Assembly (NCBI RefSeq): GCF_038500265.1
Contig: NZ_CP150637.1
Span: 2,499,335 to 2,563,334 of the forward strand
Origin: Ignatzschineria larvae DSM 13226
GTDB lineage: Bacteria > Pseudomonadota > Gammaproteobacteria > Cardiobacteriales > Wohlfahrtiimonadaceae
Direction: 5' to 3'
DNA: 64,000 bases
In this document: positions 55,932 to 64,000 of the stretch, piece by piece
How positions within the stretch are numbered: position 1 is the stretch's first letter
Layout: every line of letters starts with the position of its first letter
The notes under the pieces: model-generated
What the model was told of the DNA's origin: nothing
What the model saw: the letters and a program-made list of their open reading frames with translations, nothing else
Databases searched by the model: none
Translations under genes and position numbers: made by a program

Positions 55932-57335
55932 ATGGATTATCGGATAGAAGTTGATCTATTGGGAGAATTAGAAGTGCCAGCGGATGCCTATTATGGTATT
56001 CACACTGTGCGTGCAATCAATAATTTCACCATTTCAACACAAAAAAATAGTGATAATCCTGAATTTATTTATGGTTTAGCCGCTGTGAAAAAAGCAGCAG
56101 CGCAGGCAAATATGGATTTAGGCACAATTCAATCTGAGGTCGGTAATGCAATTGTCAAAGCATGTGATTTGATTATGGCGGAAGATCGTTATTGCCAATA
56201 TTTCCCTATTGATCTATTTCAAGGGGGCGCCGGTACATCACTGAATATGAATATGAATGAAGTGATTGCCAATGTTGCATTAGAATTGCTTGGCTACGAA
56301 AAAGGACGATATGACATTATTAATCCAAATGATCACGTCAATGATTCTCAATCCACGAATGATGCCTATCCTACCGGAATGCGTGTCGGATTTTATAAAG
56401 TTTCAGAGCGCCTCATTGAAGCAGCAGAGTATCTCTATAAAGGATTAAAAGCAAAAGAAGTAGAATTTGCTGATGTGATTAAAATGGGGCGTACTCAGTT
56501 GCAAGATGCAGTACCAATGACATTGGGTATGGAATTTGGGGCATTTGCTTTTCAAATTAGAAAAGGGATTGATTTCTTGAAAGTGGCACGTCAACCGTTA
56601 CTCTCTGTGAATTTAGGTGGAACGGCAATTGGAACAGGAATCAATACGCCGGCGGGTTACTCGGCACTAGCTACAAAATATTTAGCAGAGATTACAGGCT
56701 TTGCATTTGAACCAGCGGGTGATCTTATTGCGGCGACGTCTGATCTCTCTGATTTTGTCTATTTCCATTCAGCGCTTAAAGGGTTAGCCGTTAAGCTTGG
56801 TAAGATGGCTAATGACCTACGTCTGCTCTCATCGGGTCCACGTACAGGTTTAAAGGATATTAATCTACCAGAATTACAGGCGGGTAGCTCAATTATGCCA
56901 GCAAAAGTCAATCCTGTATTGCCAGAAGCGGTCAACAATGCTTGTTTTAAAGTATTTGGTAATGATACAACGGTATTAACAGCTGCAGAGGCAGGGCAAT
57001 TACAATTGAATGCAATGGAACCTGTGATTGCACAATCCACTTTTGAATCGATGATGCTTCTCACCAATGCTTGCCGTAGTTTGCAAGATCGCTGTATCGC
57101 TGGGATTACAGCAAATGAAGAGCGCTGTTTAAATTATATTCTTAATTCGATAGGAATTATTACTTACCTTAATCCTATTATTGGCCATAGTGAAGGGGAT
57201 ATTGTCGGTAGCATCTGCGCTAAAACGGGTAAGAGTGTTCGAGAAGTGATTCTTGAACGTAATTTAATGTCGGCTGAAGATTTTGATGCTTTCTTCTCAA
57301 TAGAGAATTTGCGTAAAACTTTAGGATTACAGTAA
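55932..57335 (+). CDS. aspA: Aspartate ammonia-lyase
   Basis: This 467-residue fumarase/aspartase-superfamily enzyme deaminates aspartate to fumarate. It has [22 protein letters not shown] at the start, [29 protein letters not shown], and the signature [12 protein letters not shown]. Length matches AspA (about 478). xerC starts 6 bp after its stop, so they probably share a transcript. Confidence 0.95.
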   Translation: MDYRIEVDLLGELEVPADAYYGIHTVRAINNFTISTQKNSDNPEFIYGLAAVKKAAAQANMDLGTIQSEVGNAIVKACDLIMAEDRYCQYFPIDLFQGGAGTSLNMNMNEVIANVALELLGYEKGRYDIINPNDHVNDSQSTNDAYPTGMRVGFYKVSERLIEAAEYLYKGLKAKEVEFADVIKMGRTQLQDAVPMTLGMEFGAFAFQIRKGIDFLKVARQPLLSVNLGGTAIGTGINTPAGYSALATKYLAEITGFAFEPAGDLIAATSDLSDFVYFHSALKGLAVKLGKMANDLRLLSSGPRTGLKDINLPELQAGSSIMPAKVNPVLPEAVNNACFKVFGNDTTVLTAAEAGQLQLNAMEPVIAQSTFESMMLLTNACRSLQDRCIAGITANEERCLNYILNSIGIITYLNPIIGHSEGDIVGSICAKTGKSVREVILERNLMSAEDFDAFFSIENLRKTLGLQ

Positions 57336-57341
57336 GCTGTT

Positions 57342-58352
57342 ATGACAGAACTTAAAATTGAATCACAGTCGCCTCTCGTTGTAGAGGCGAATCTTTTTTT
57401 AGAAGGCTATCAGCGACAATATCGTGAACATAGTGCTCGGGCAAAACAGGTGGCATTATCACAGTTAATTGCTTACCTTGAGATGCGCGCGATAGAAACA
57501 TGGGCACAATGCGATGACCGAGTATTGCGGCAATATATTATTTATCGTTCTAAAACAGCATTACCGGGAAGTGAGAAGCCATTAAGTAGCAGTAGTATCG
57601 AAACGCATTTAGCCTCTATTCGAATCTTTTTTCAATATCTGCAAGAGAAAGGTCTTATTCAATATAATCAAGCAAGGTTAGTCTCAACACCCAAAAAAGG
57701 CAAACGGTTACCTACAGTGATTGAGGCGGATCTTGTCAATCAGATTTTAGATCGTACGCCAGAAGATGAGTTAGAAGTAAGGGATCTCGCTATTTTAGAG
57801 TTACTCTATTCTAGTGGACTTCGTTTAGCAGAGATTGCGAGTTTAGAATTATCAGATTTAGATTTTAAAGAACAGCTTGTAAAAGTCATTGATGGTAAAG
57901 GGGGGAAAGATCGCATCGTACCCATTGGTCGTAAGGCGATTATTGCATTGGAAACTTGGTGCGCACTTCGGCTCAATTGGCTCAGTGAAGTGCCGGCGAT
58001 TACGACCAATGCGCTCTTTATTTCAAAGCGCGGTGGGCAACTTTCCGACCGGCAAATTAGTCGCCGAGTGAAGCTCTATGCAGAGAAGAGTGGAGTGCAT
58101 ATTAATCTTCATCCTCATCTGTTACGTCACTCTATGGCGACGCATGTTTTGGAATCGAGCCAAGATATTCGGTTAGTACAAGAGTTATTAGGGCACGCCG
58201 ATATCTCAACAACTCAAGTGTATACCCATTTAAATTTTAATCATCTCGCTAAGATCTTTGATGCAGCACATCCACGGGCAAAGCGGCAAGCCCCTAATAA
58301 GGTGAAGATACAAAAACTGCCTCGATCAGATGATGAGGCAGATGAGTTTTAG
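57342..58352 (+). CDS. xerC: Tyrosine recombinase XerC
   Basis: This 336-residue protein has a core-binding N-terminal domain (about 10-110) and a catalytic domain with Arg in SSGLRLAEIASL, Lys in GKGGKDRIVP, HPHLLRHSMATH, LLGHADIS and the nucleophile Tyr in TTQVYTHL. The C-terminal HLAKIFDAAHPRAKR favours XerC over XerD. It resolves chromosome dimers at dif with XerD. Position after aspA rather than in dapF-xerC is noted. Confidence 0.92.
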   Translation: MTELKIESQSPLVVEANLFLEGYQRQYREHSARAKQVALSQLIAYLEMRAIETWAQCDDRVLRQYIIYRSKTALPGSEKPLSSSSIETHLASIRIFFQYLQEKGLIQYNQARLVSTPKKGKRLPTVIEADLVNQILDRTPEDELEVRDLAILELLYSSGLRLAEIASLELSDLDFKEQLVKVIDGKGGKDRIVPIGRKAIIALETWCALRLNWLSEVPAITTNALFISKRGGQLSDRQISRRVKLYAEKSGVHINLHPHLLRHSMATHVLESSQDIRLVQELLGHADISTTQVYTHLNFNHLAKIFDAAHPRAKRQAPNKVKIQKLPRSDDEADEF

Positions 58353-58437
58353 ATTCTAGCTTTAGTGCGATGATTTGCTACATGCTATGGTCTCAATGCT
58401 TGAGATGAATAATGCGAGTGAATAATGTGAAAGTAGG

Positions 58438-59202
58438 TTATACAATGAGATGTTTTTGTAAGCGCACAATATCGACCTGTAGGACTTTTTCAATATAGCC
58501 GATAGGGCCGCCATATTCCTGTTTAATAAATTGATCTAATGTATTAAGATAATCAGCCTCTACATAGCGAACTTTGCGTAAAATAGGCTCTAATGCTTCA
58601 ATGATATTCGGTTCAAGTTGTCGATTGTCTTCTTTATGGGCTGAGAATAACTGATGTAATGCTTCCGCTGATTCATTGGAGCGGAGATAATTAGTCATAA
58701 TATCATCATAGTGGACATCTAATGCTGAGAGTAACAGATAACTCATAACGCCGGTACGATCTTTGCCTGCGCTGCAATGATAGATCACCTTTTCATTATC
58801 CGAGAGTGCCGCAAATACTGCTTTGAATTGTTCCGCCCCTTTTTGAGGGAATGCCTGATACATTGTAATGAAGAGTTGATCAATCTCTTTTGCTGTTAGT
58901 TGTGTGAGTTTTTTGATCTCATCTTTGGTAAAGAAGTTACCCACATCAATGGGTTTTGCTTGATAACTAATCATGCCGGCAAGCAGTTTTAACTGCTCTT
59001 GGTGTTTCTCTTCCGGCATACGGAAATCGAATACAACATCTGGAGCAATATTGATCAATTGATCTAAGTCTTGAGGGGAAGCAAAATCAAGTAAGGCGCT
59101 TCGATAGACCCTATTTGCTTTAATAGCGCGATTATTACGTGTTTTAATCTCTGCAAAATTTCTAAAATTGACGATATTTTCAAAATTAATTTGTGAAGCC
59201 AT
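58438..59202 (-). CDS. Tyrosine-protein phosphatase (Y_phosphatase3 type)
   Basis: This ~254-residue phosphatase has the active-site loop HCSAGKDRTG and the N-terminal FRNFAEIKTRNNRAIKANRVYRSALL of the single-domain, lipid- or protein-tyrosine phosphatase group. I start at the ATG at 59202 (MASQINF), which has GAGGG 8 bp upstream; the ORF could begin 9 codons earlier without a ribosome site. The substrate is unknown. Confidence 0.82.
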   Translation of the reverse strand: MASQINFENIVNFRNFAEIKTRNNRAIKANRVYRSALLDFASPQDLDQLINIAPDVVFDFRMPEEKHQEQLKLLAGMISYQAKPIDVGNFFTKDEIKKLTQLTAKEIDQLFITMYQAFPQKGAEQFKAVFAALSDNEKVIYHCSAGKDRTGVMSYLLLSALDVHYDDIMTNYLRSNESAEALHQLFSAHKEDNRQLEPNIIEALEPILRKVRYVEADYLNTLDQFIKQEYGGPIGYIEKVLQVDIVRLQKHLIV

Positions 59203-59381
59203 AGATGAACCCTCAATTGCATAACTCATTTAAATATAAGCTCTATCCTATCATATTCCTCCCTTGTATTATGTTTTAACCGAAGATATGGATAGAAAAT
59301 ATTGTACTTTTTTCGATCACCTATTGCTTTTTGTAGGCTGTTCTTGTAACATTTGTCTTCTACTAAGAAGCACCGAAGAAT

Positions 59382-59471
59382 GCCTGGGTGGCGAAATTGG
59401 TAGACGCAGCAGACTTAAAATCTGCCGACCCTTATACGGTCGTGCCGGTTCGATTCCGGCCCTAGGCACCA
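59382..59471 (+). tRNA. tRNA-Leu (UAA anticodon)
   Basis: The acceptor stem is GCCTGGG / CCTAGGC, with a D-arm, anticodon stem GCAGA-CTTAAAA-TCTGC giving TAA, a long class II variable arm (CCGACCCTTATACGGTCGT), and T-arm GCCGGTTCGATTCCGGC. The CCA end is encoded. Length is 90 nt. Confidence 0.97.
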
Positions 59472-59484
59472 TTATTGAAACGAG

Positions 59485-59509
59485 AAGCCCGCAATATAGC
59501 GGGCTTTTT
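59485..59509 (+). terminator. Terminator of tRNA-Leu
   Basis: aagcccgc / gcgggctt with a 6-base loop and a T run lies 13 bp after the tRNA. Confidence 0.9.
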
Positions 59510-59577
59510 GTTGTCTGGGATTTGATTGTCACCAATGTTGAGATTCCAATATAAACTAACTTAGATCGTAAACTTAC

Positions 59578-59920
59578 TTTAAAAAGGCGTAAGTCAAAAT
59601 GCTGAGTTAGCTTAAGAAAATGCGGCAATTAAGTGTTTATTGGGAAAGCTATAACACCGGAACGATGCAGAGAAGCGATTTAACACTTGTTATATCAAGG
59701 GGTATTTTCGATAGTTAAGGCATGTCGATTGACAGAGCCCTCTCTTCGCAGTTGGAAGCAGCCTGACTTCAAACAAAACCGTCTAGTGCGTGATCAGCCT
59801 ATAATAGATGCGCTTAATGCAATTGTTCAAGACCTCGCACGGCCTCGTTGGGGTTGGAAGTGTTTTTACCGATTAAGACTCCTTTGTGTCAATTATGGAT
59901 ACCACTCTAAACTTTTAGAT
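59578..59920 (+). pseudogene. Decayed IS3-family transposase remnant
   Basis: The open frame from 59687 contains ACRLTEPSLRSWKQPDFKQN and DQPIIDALNAIVQDLARPRWGWKCFYRLR, which match the start of IS3-family OrfB transposases (a PRWGFWKCFYRLR-type motif missing one residue). Just upstream, broken frames give AELA-stop-ENAAIK, like the end of OrfA. The frame ends soon after into the tmRNA terminator, and the DDE core is absent. It is a relic between two stable RNA genes. Confidence 0.7.
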
Positions 59921-59921
59921 G

Positions 59922-59948
59922 CAAAAAAGCCCGCTAAATAGCGGGCTT
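59922..59948 (-). terminator. Terminator of tmRNA
   Basis: On the minus strand aagcccgc / gcgggctt with a 6-base loop is followed by a T run, 14 bp after the CCA end of tmRNA. The stem sequence is the same as in the tRNA-Leu terminator. Confidence 0.85.
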
Positions 59949-59961
59949 CTTCAATCATGAT

Positions 59962-60314
59962 TGGTGGAGGCGGCGGGATTTGAACCCGCGTCCGAAAACT
60001 ATCCATTCTTGGTACTACATGTTTAGCCGTATCTTTAATTTAACTTCACATCGTCCGACCGGCAGGAGATGCAAAGCTGTTCTAAGTTAAGTTTCGCAAA
60101 ATACCCCTTAGAAATGATATTTCACTATTTCGTTTAAGTTGACTGATGATAATACCGAACGAACACAGTATCATGATCAGTTAGCAGACTAAGCTGCTAA
60201 AGCGTAGTTGTTATCGTTTGCAACTATACAAATTGCCGCGTTTTTACAAGACTCTCGACCATCTTGACATGCACCTCAAACTTCAACATCCCCGTCGAAT
60301 CCAAGAACGCCCCC
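59962..60314 (-). ncRNA. ssrA: Transfer-messenger RNA (tmRNA)
   Basis: The minus strand starts GGGGGCG and ends CGCCTCCACCA, with the 7-bp acceptor stem and T-arm GCGGGTTCAAATCCCGC. The tag frame at 60221-60189 reads ANDNNYALAA then TAG, with resume codon GCA. It rescues stalled ribosomes with SmpB. Length is 353 nt. The 3' end lies next to an IS3 relic, consistent with this gene being a common integration site. Confidence 0.97.
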
Positions 60315-60332
60315 GTTTAAGTTGATAGAGAA

Positions 60333-60989
60333 TTATACCTCTTCTACAGGATTTAAGCAATGTTTCCCTGATTTTGTAGGTTGATATTCTGGATAACGTT
60401 CATAGAGTTTCTGCAATTGAATCCGTGCAGGCGTGAAATCAGCTTCGGCAGCTTCTTTCAATAATGCGTAAGCTTGTGGGATATCTTTGGTAATGCCGGG
60501 GCGAGATTGCATTAAGAGTTTGGCAAGTTCCGTCTTGGCATAAGGATGACCCTCATTCGCGGCTAACTCATAAAATTGTAGCGCTTTAGGGACATTAAGA
60601 CCCACAACAACATCATTGGCATACATATAGCCCACCTTGAATAACAGCTCTTGTTGCGCTTCACTAGCTGGCAAGGCAAGAATTCTCTCTTCTAGTTCGT
60701 GAATCTGCTGAAGTGCTTCAGGGCTCTCTTGCCGGGAAAGCAGAAAGTAACGCAATGCAAGGGAGAGATCAATGAGCTCTTTTTCGGTTTTGAGTTCAAT
60801 TAGACCAAGGTAAAAGAGCGCTTTGTAGTATTTTTTATTCGCGGCTTTCTGTAGATAGGCTTTTGCTTTCTCAAAATCTTGCGGAACATATTTCCCTTCA
60901 TAATAAAAGGTTCCCATCCGATAGAGATCGACTTTGTTATTCAATGCTGCCGAGACACGTGTGAAGAGATATTCTAATGAGAATGTCAT
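60333..60989 (-). CDS. Sel1-repeat protein
   Basis: This 218-residue protein has several Sel1-like (TPR-type) repeats, for example DLYRMGTFYYEGKYVPQDFEKAKAYLQKAANKKYYKALFYLG (given in part), VGYMYANDVVVGLNVPKALQFYELAANEGHPYA, and DIPQAYALLKEAAEADFTPA. No signal peptide is seen, so it is probably cytoplasmic. It is 29 bp downstream of the DUF3108-like gene. Function is not known beyond protein-protein scaffolding. Confidence 0.78.
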   Translation of the reverse strand: MTFSLEYLFTRVSAALNNKVDLYRMGTFYYEGKYVPQDFEKAKAYLQKAANKKYYKALFYLGLIELKTEKELIDLSLALRYFLLSRQESPEALQQIHELEERILALPASEAQQELLFKVGYMYANDVVVGLNVPKALQFYELAANEGHPYAKTELAKLLMQSRPGITKDIPQAYALLKEAAEADFTPARIQLQKLYERYPEYQPTKSGKHCLNPVEEV

Positions 60990-61018
60990 GATTAATCCTG
61001 TGGTGACGTTAAAAATAG

Positions 61019-61669
61019 CTACTCAGCAGTATAACTTCTAAGATTAAGCTCGTAACGCTTACCTTTTTCATAATAAGCGATTAAGGCCGGAAGATAATAA
61101 TCTGCGGGTGCAAGTCCAAGTTCCACACGATCATCGCCTTCACCACTAACATAGAGTTTGATTGTGGTGTTTTTACCATTGATGCGTGCTTCTTGTGTGC
61201 CGGCAGCGGTGAAAGTGGGGCGCTCATAGATCTTCTTACCATTGGTCGTTTGGATCTTTTCGGTGAGAGGACCTTTATTGAGTGCTGATTGCCAAGCAGT
61301 TGTAAAGAAGTCTTGCGCTAATTTGGTCATTTCTGCGGAGAGTTTTTCGCCGGCGCGGCCATAAGTGATAGTTCTATTTTGAGTATCAAAATCGGCATAG
61401 GCATAAGGTTTATTACTGCGAATATCCCGGAATTTTTGAGTAATAAGGCGATTGCCTTGCATCATTCCCTCGCTCTCAAACACCATTTTCTTGAAAGGAA
61501 TGTTGACGATCGTTTGAAGTTGATATTTGCCATTGCCATATTGGAAATCCATTGTAGCCGGTACTTGAAATGGGCCGACAAAGTTAAGGCGCATTTTATG
61601 GGGCATTTCTTGGGCTATGGCGATCATCGAACAAAAAATAAGTGAAAAAATGAGAATAAATCGTTGCAT
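61019..61669 (-). CDS. Exported DUF3108-like protein
   Basis: This 216-residue protein has a signal peptide (about 1-20, cut after AIA) and a beta-rich domain with DFQYGNGKYQLQTIVNIPFKK and RKxxGERxEL-like turns, resembling DUF3108 periplasmic proteins. The C-terminal half (TTNGKKIYERPTF; LYVSGEGDDRVELGLAP) fits the same fold. No reaction is known. It heads a likely two-gene unit with the Sel1 protein. Confidence 0.6.
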   Translation of the reverse strand: MQRFILIFSLIFCSMIAIAQEMPHKMRLNFVGPFQVPATMDFQYGNGKYQLQTIVNIPFKKMVFESEGMMQGNRLITQKFRDIRSNKPYAYADFDTQNRTITYGRAGEKLSAEMTKLAQDFFTTAWQSALNKGPLTEKIQTTNGKKIYERPTFTAAGTQEARINGKNTTIKLYVSGEGDDRVELGLAPADYYLPALIAYYEKGKRYELNLRSYTAE

Positions 61670-61849
61670 GAATTGTAGAAACCTCTAAAAATGTAGGAAG
61701 GGTTCTATAACCCTGATATGATGAAAATCCATTTTAACATGGGGAATAAGTGGATAAAACTTAAGCTTTTGCATCTCAAGTCAAAGGTAAAGTGATAATC
61801 AATACCACGTTCTATATTATAACCATAACACAGCAAAGAGGAGCTGCGC

Positions 61850-62851
61850 ATGCAACCTAATTTACGTCAAAGACATTTTTTAAAGTTACTTGATTTCTCA
61901 AAAGAAGAGATCCTCTATTTAGTAGGGCTCGCTGAAGAGCTTAAAAGAGCGAAGAGAGCAGGGATAGAGCAACGACGACTAGCAGGAAAAAATATTGCGC
62001 TCATCTTTGAAAAATCTTCAACTAGAACTCGCTGTGCGTCAGAAGTAGCAGCGGCAGATCAAGGCGCAACCACAAGTTACTTAGGGAGTGAAGGGACGCA
62101 AATTGGGCATAAAGAGTCAATGAAAGATACCGCGCGTGTTTTAGGGGATATGTATGATGCGATTCTCTATCGTGGATTTAGTCAAAGAGTACTTGAAGAG
62201 GAACTTGCGGCTTATGCAGGTGTACCTGTTTATAATGGTTTGACCGACGAGTTCCACCCAACTCAAATGCTCGCAGATCTTTTAACGATGAAAGAGAATA
62301 GTGATAAATCTATCACAGACTTGAGCTATGCCTATGTGGGAGATGCGCGAAATAATATGGGGAATTCTCATCTTGTGATGGCGGCGAAATTAGGAGTAGA
62401 TTTCCGCGTTGCGGCACCAAAACATCTTTGGCCGGAAGAGGCTTTGATGAAACAATGTGAAGCCTTGGCGGCGGTGAGCGGTGCAAGATTAACCTTTACC
62501 GAAAGTGCAGAAGAAGCCGTCAAAGGTGTTGATTTTATCCATACAGATGTTTGGGTATCGATGGGGGAAACAGAAGAAGCATGGCGTGAGAGAATCGCCC
62601 TTTTGCAACCGTATCAGGTCAATGCTGCTTTAATGCGCGCAACGGGTAATAAGAATACGAAATTTATGCACTGCTTGCCAGCTTTCCATAATCGTGAAAC
62701 AACTGTCGGGGAATGGATCTATGATACGTTTGGGTTAGATGGTGTTGAAGTGACAGAAGAGGTTTTTGAAAGCGCTCAAGGAGTTCAATTCCAACAGGCT
62801 GGCAATAGAATGCATACGATCAAAGCAGTGATGGTCGCAACCTTAGGGTAA
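61850..62851 (+). CDS. argF: Ornithine carbamoyltransferase
   Basis: This 333-residue enzyme makes citrulline from ornithine and carbamoyl phosphate. It has the carbamoyl-phosphate motif [43 protein letters not shown] and [11 protein letters not shown]. Length and motifs suit both anabolic ArgF/ArgI and catabolic ArcB. No arcA or arcC is nearby, which favours the biosynthetic form. AGAGGAG precedes the ATG. Confidence 0.95.
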   Translation: MQPNLRQRHFLKLLDFSKEEILYLVGLAEELKRAKRAGIEQRRLAGKNIALIFEKSSTRTRCASEVAAADQGATTSYLGSEGTQIGHKESMKDTARVLGDMYDAILYRGFSQRVLEEELAAYAGVPVYNGLTDEFHPTQMLADLLTMKENSDKSITDLSYAYVGDARNNMGNSHLVMAAKLGVDFRVAAPKHLWPEEALMKQCEALAAVSGARLTFTESAEEAVKGVDFIHTDVWVSMGETEEAWRERIALLQPYQVNAALMRATGNKNTKFMHCLPAFHNRETTVGEWIYDTFGLDGVEVTEEVFESAQGVQFQQAGNRMHTIKAVMVATLG

Positions 62852-62946
62852 ACTATAGGTAGAATCTGATAATGAGATTTTGTATCTGACCATTAATCTG
62901 TTCTATTTAGTTCTATTTATAGTTTATAAGTACAATAATTAGATTG

Positions 62947-62982
62947 AAAAAGCCACTTTTCTATATAAAGTGGCTTTTTTGT
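62947..62982 (+). terminator. Terminator after argF
   Basis: aaaaagccacttt pairs with aaagtggcttttt around a short loop, with T run. It lies between argF and the convergent Sel1 lipoprotein gene and can act in both directions. Confidence 0.88.
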
Positions 62983-63049
62983 TACTGCTGATATGTCCTA
63001 AATAACGTTGACAAATTTTTCAGTCCTAATAGGAGAAGTTAGATGCTAC

Positions 63050-63739
63050 TTAAATACCACTATTGAGGCGTTTTAATAATTCAATCGCTTGTTCTTGTGG
63101 ATAGTTTGTCATGATATTTAAGGCTCTAGGCGCAAAGCGGTCACCTTTCATTGCTGCTTGTTGGAATAAGTTATAAGCTTTAGTGTAATCGGCAGGAAAA
63201 TCCGGGGTGTTTTGTGTATAGAGTAATCCTAGACGATAAGCAGCGTGAGGTTGTTCATTAGCTGCAAGTTCGTAAAATTGGGCTGCAACAGGGATATTAG
63301 CAATGGTGCCTTGTCCTGTTTCAAACATATTTCCAGCATTAAGTGCTGCAAGAGTATTGCCTGCTTTCGCTGCTTGTTGGAAGTAGGATAGTGCTGTTTC
63401 TGGATTTTTTGCACTACCTTGACCGCTATAATAAGTCATCCCAAGATTATAGAGCGCGTTGGCATTACCTTGCTTCGCTGCTAATTCCCAATAGCGTTTT
63501 GCTTGATTCATATCTTGAGGGACTTCGGCACCTTGAGCGTATTTATTGCCAAGATAATATTGTGCGTATTGATCGCCTTTTTGGGCGAGCTCATTCAATT
63601 GGCTTGTGCCTAATGTCCGAACCATCTCGATATGTCCAGGTGTAATAATTTGAGGTTGGGCAGATTCACGAGATGTCGTCGCAAGACAGCCTGTAAGAAT
63701 CAACGCAAGCGATGTTGCAAGAAATGTATGTTTTAACAT
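63050..63739 (-). CDS. Sel1-repeat lipoprotein
   Basis: This ~229-residue protein starts at the ATG at 63739 (MLKHTFLATSLALILTGCLA), where the signal ends in the lipobox LTGC. Sel1 repeats follow: DQYAQYYLGNKYAQGAEVPQDMNQAKRYWELAAKQG, NALYNLGMTYYSGQGSAKNPETALSYFQQAAKAG (each shown in part) and two more. It is an outer- or inner-membrane-anchored periplasmic TPR-type scaffold. The ORF could extend 33 codons upstream without a convincing start. Its partner is unknown. Confidence 0.8.
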   Translation of the reverse strand: MLKHTFLATSLALILTGCLATTSRESAQPQIITPGHIEMVRTLGTSQLNELAQKGDQYAQYYLGNKYAQGAEVPQDMNQAKRYWELAAKQGNANALYNLGMTYYSGQGSAKNPETALSYFQQAAKAGNTLAALNAGNMFETGQGTIANIPVAAQFYELAANEQPHAAYRLGLLYTQNTPDFPADYTKAYNLFQQAAMKGDRFAPRALNIMTNYPQEQAIELLKRLNSGI

Positions 63740-64000
63740 AGTAAGTAAGCCTTTAGTATTTAACATTGACGTAAACCTTAGTGAGTAGTAGATATCTATG
63801 AAAAGGTTTAAAAATAATGAGATAGTTAGGGAATGCAATAAGTAATCAGCTTCATTGTAGAAGAAGCATCCTTATTCACAAAATATTTAAGCTACATAAA
63901 GATGAATATAATTATAATTCAATAAGTTGTAAATGGTTTAAGGTGTTTTTTAGAGAAATATATTCATCTTTTAATCAAGGGTGCTCAAAAGTTTAGCAAT
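63740..64000. other. 261 bp upstream of the Sel1 lipoprotein gene
   Basis: This stretch is very AT-rich and must hold the lipoprotein promoter on the minus strand. I see no gene, RNA or repeat with support before the window ends. Confidence 0.4.

Noticed and set aside
59687..59941. 84-codon gene between tRNA-Leu and tmRNA
   Set aside because: It is an IS3 OrfB fragment with broken OrfA frames upstream and runs into the tmRNA terminator.

Overview
The window is 64 kb of AT-rich chromosomal DNA from a Gram-negative bacterium. LptA/B/C, MsbA, TolB-Pal, SurA, a YadA-type adhesin, MinCDE, GroESL, HemA, UbiD, SlyD and ProQ all point to the Gammaproteobacteria. The tmRNA tag ANDNNYALAA is close to the enterobacterial ANDENYALAA. 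Low GC and the overall gene set make a Cardiobacteriales relative such as Ignatzschineria or Wohlfahrtiimonas plausible, but that is inference, not something the sequence proves.

Layout. 1-5.9 kb: the end of an IS30-family element cuts into a giant trimeric autotransporter (YadA-like) gene; what remains is the repetitive stalk and the membrane anchor. 6.1-9.5 kb: a QseBC/PmrAB-like two-component system, followed by a small exported, repeat-built, cationic and His-rich protein and a YgiW-type BOF protein. Both the regulator promoter and the repeat-protein promoter carry the same TTAAG-N6-TTAAG box. 9.7-12.7 kb: a ZntA/CadA-type metal ATPase diverging from a CadR/PbrR-type MerR regulator, with a MerR operator between them. 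12.9-25.6 kb: DinF-like MATE pump, heat-shock groESL, ppnN, a fau-FUSC pair, ssb, and a proQ-argS-ftsN cluster. 25.7-32 kb: surA, rsmA, ppx, a HAD phosphatase-like protein and a second MATE pump. 32.1-36.8 kb: an accessory-looking block with a PD-(D/E)XK nuclease, an XRE regulator, an exported Cys-rich protein and an alkaline-phosphatase-fold membrane transferase. 37.2-46 kb: ubiD, a Slp-type lipoprotein, hemA, hpt, tolB-pal, msbA and an OmpA-like protein. 46.2-52.4 kb (minus strand): 6S RNA, comF, an EEP-fold hydrolase, sbcB, lptCAB and rpiA. 52.7-58.4 kb: slyD, minC, minDE, hslR, aspA and xerC. 58.4-64 kb: a tyrosine phosphatase, tRNA-Leu(UAA), an IS3 remnant, tmRNA, two Sel1-repeat proteins, a DUF3108-like protein and argF.

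Most of the window is core housekeeping. The parts that stand out are: the two-component/repeat-protein/YgiW module with its shared promoter box (the best candidate for an undescribed envelope-stress system); the PDDEXK-XRE-exported protein trio; a roughly 135-140 bp dispersed repeat present three times at gene ends; the IS30-adhesin fusion with a 903-bp internal tandem duplication; and long palindromes in front of proQ and of the slp-like gene. All calls rest on reading motifs by eye; no database search was run.
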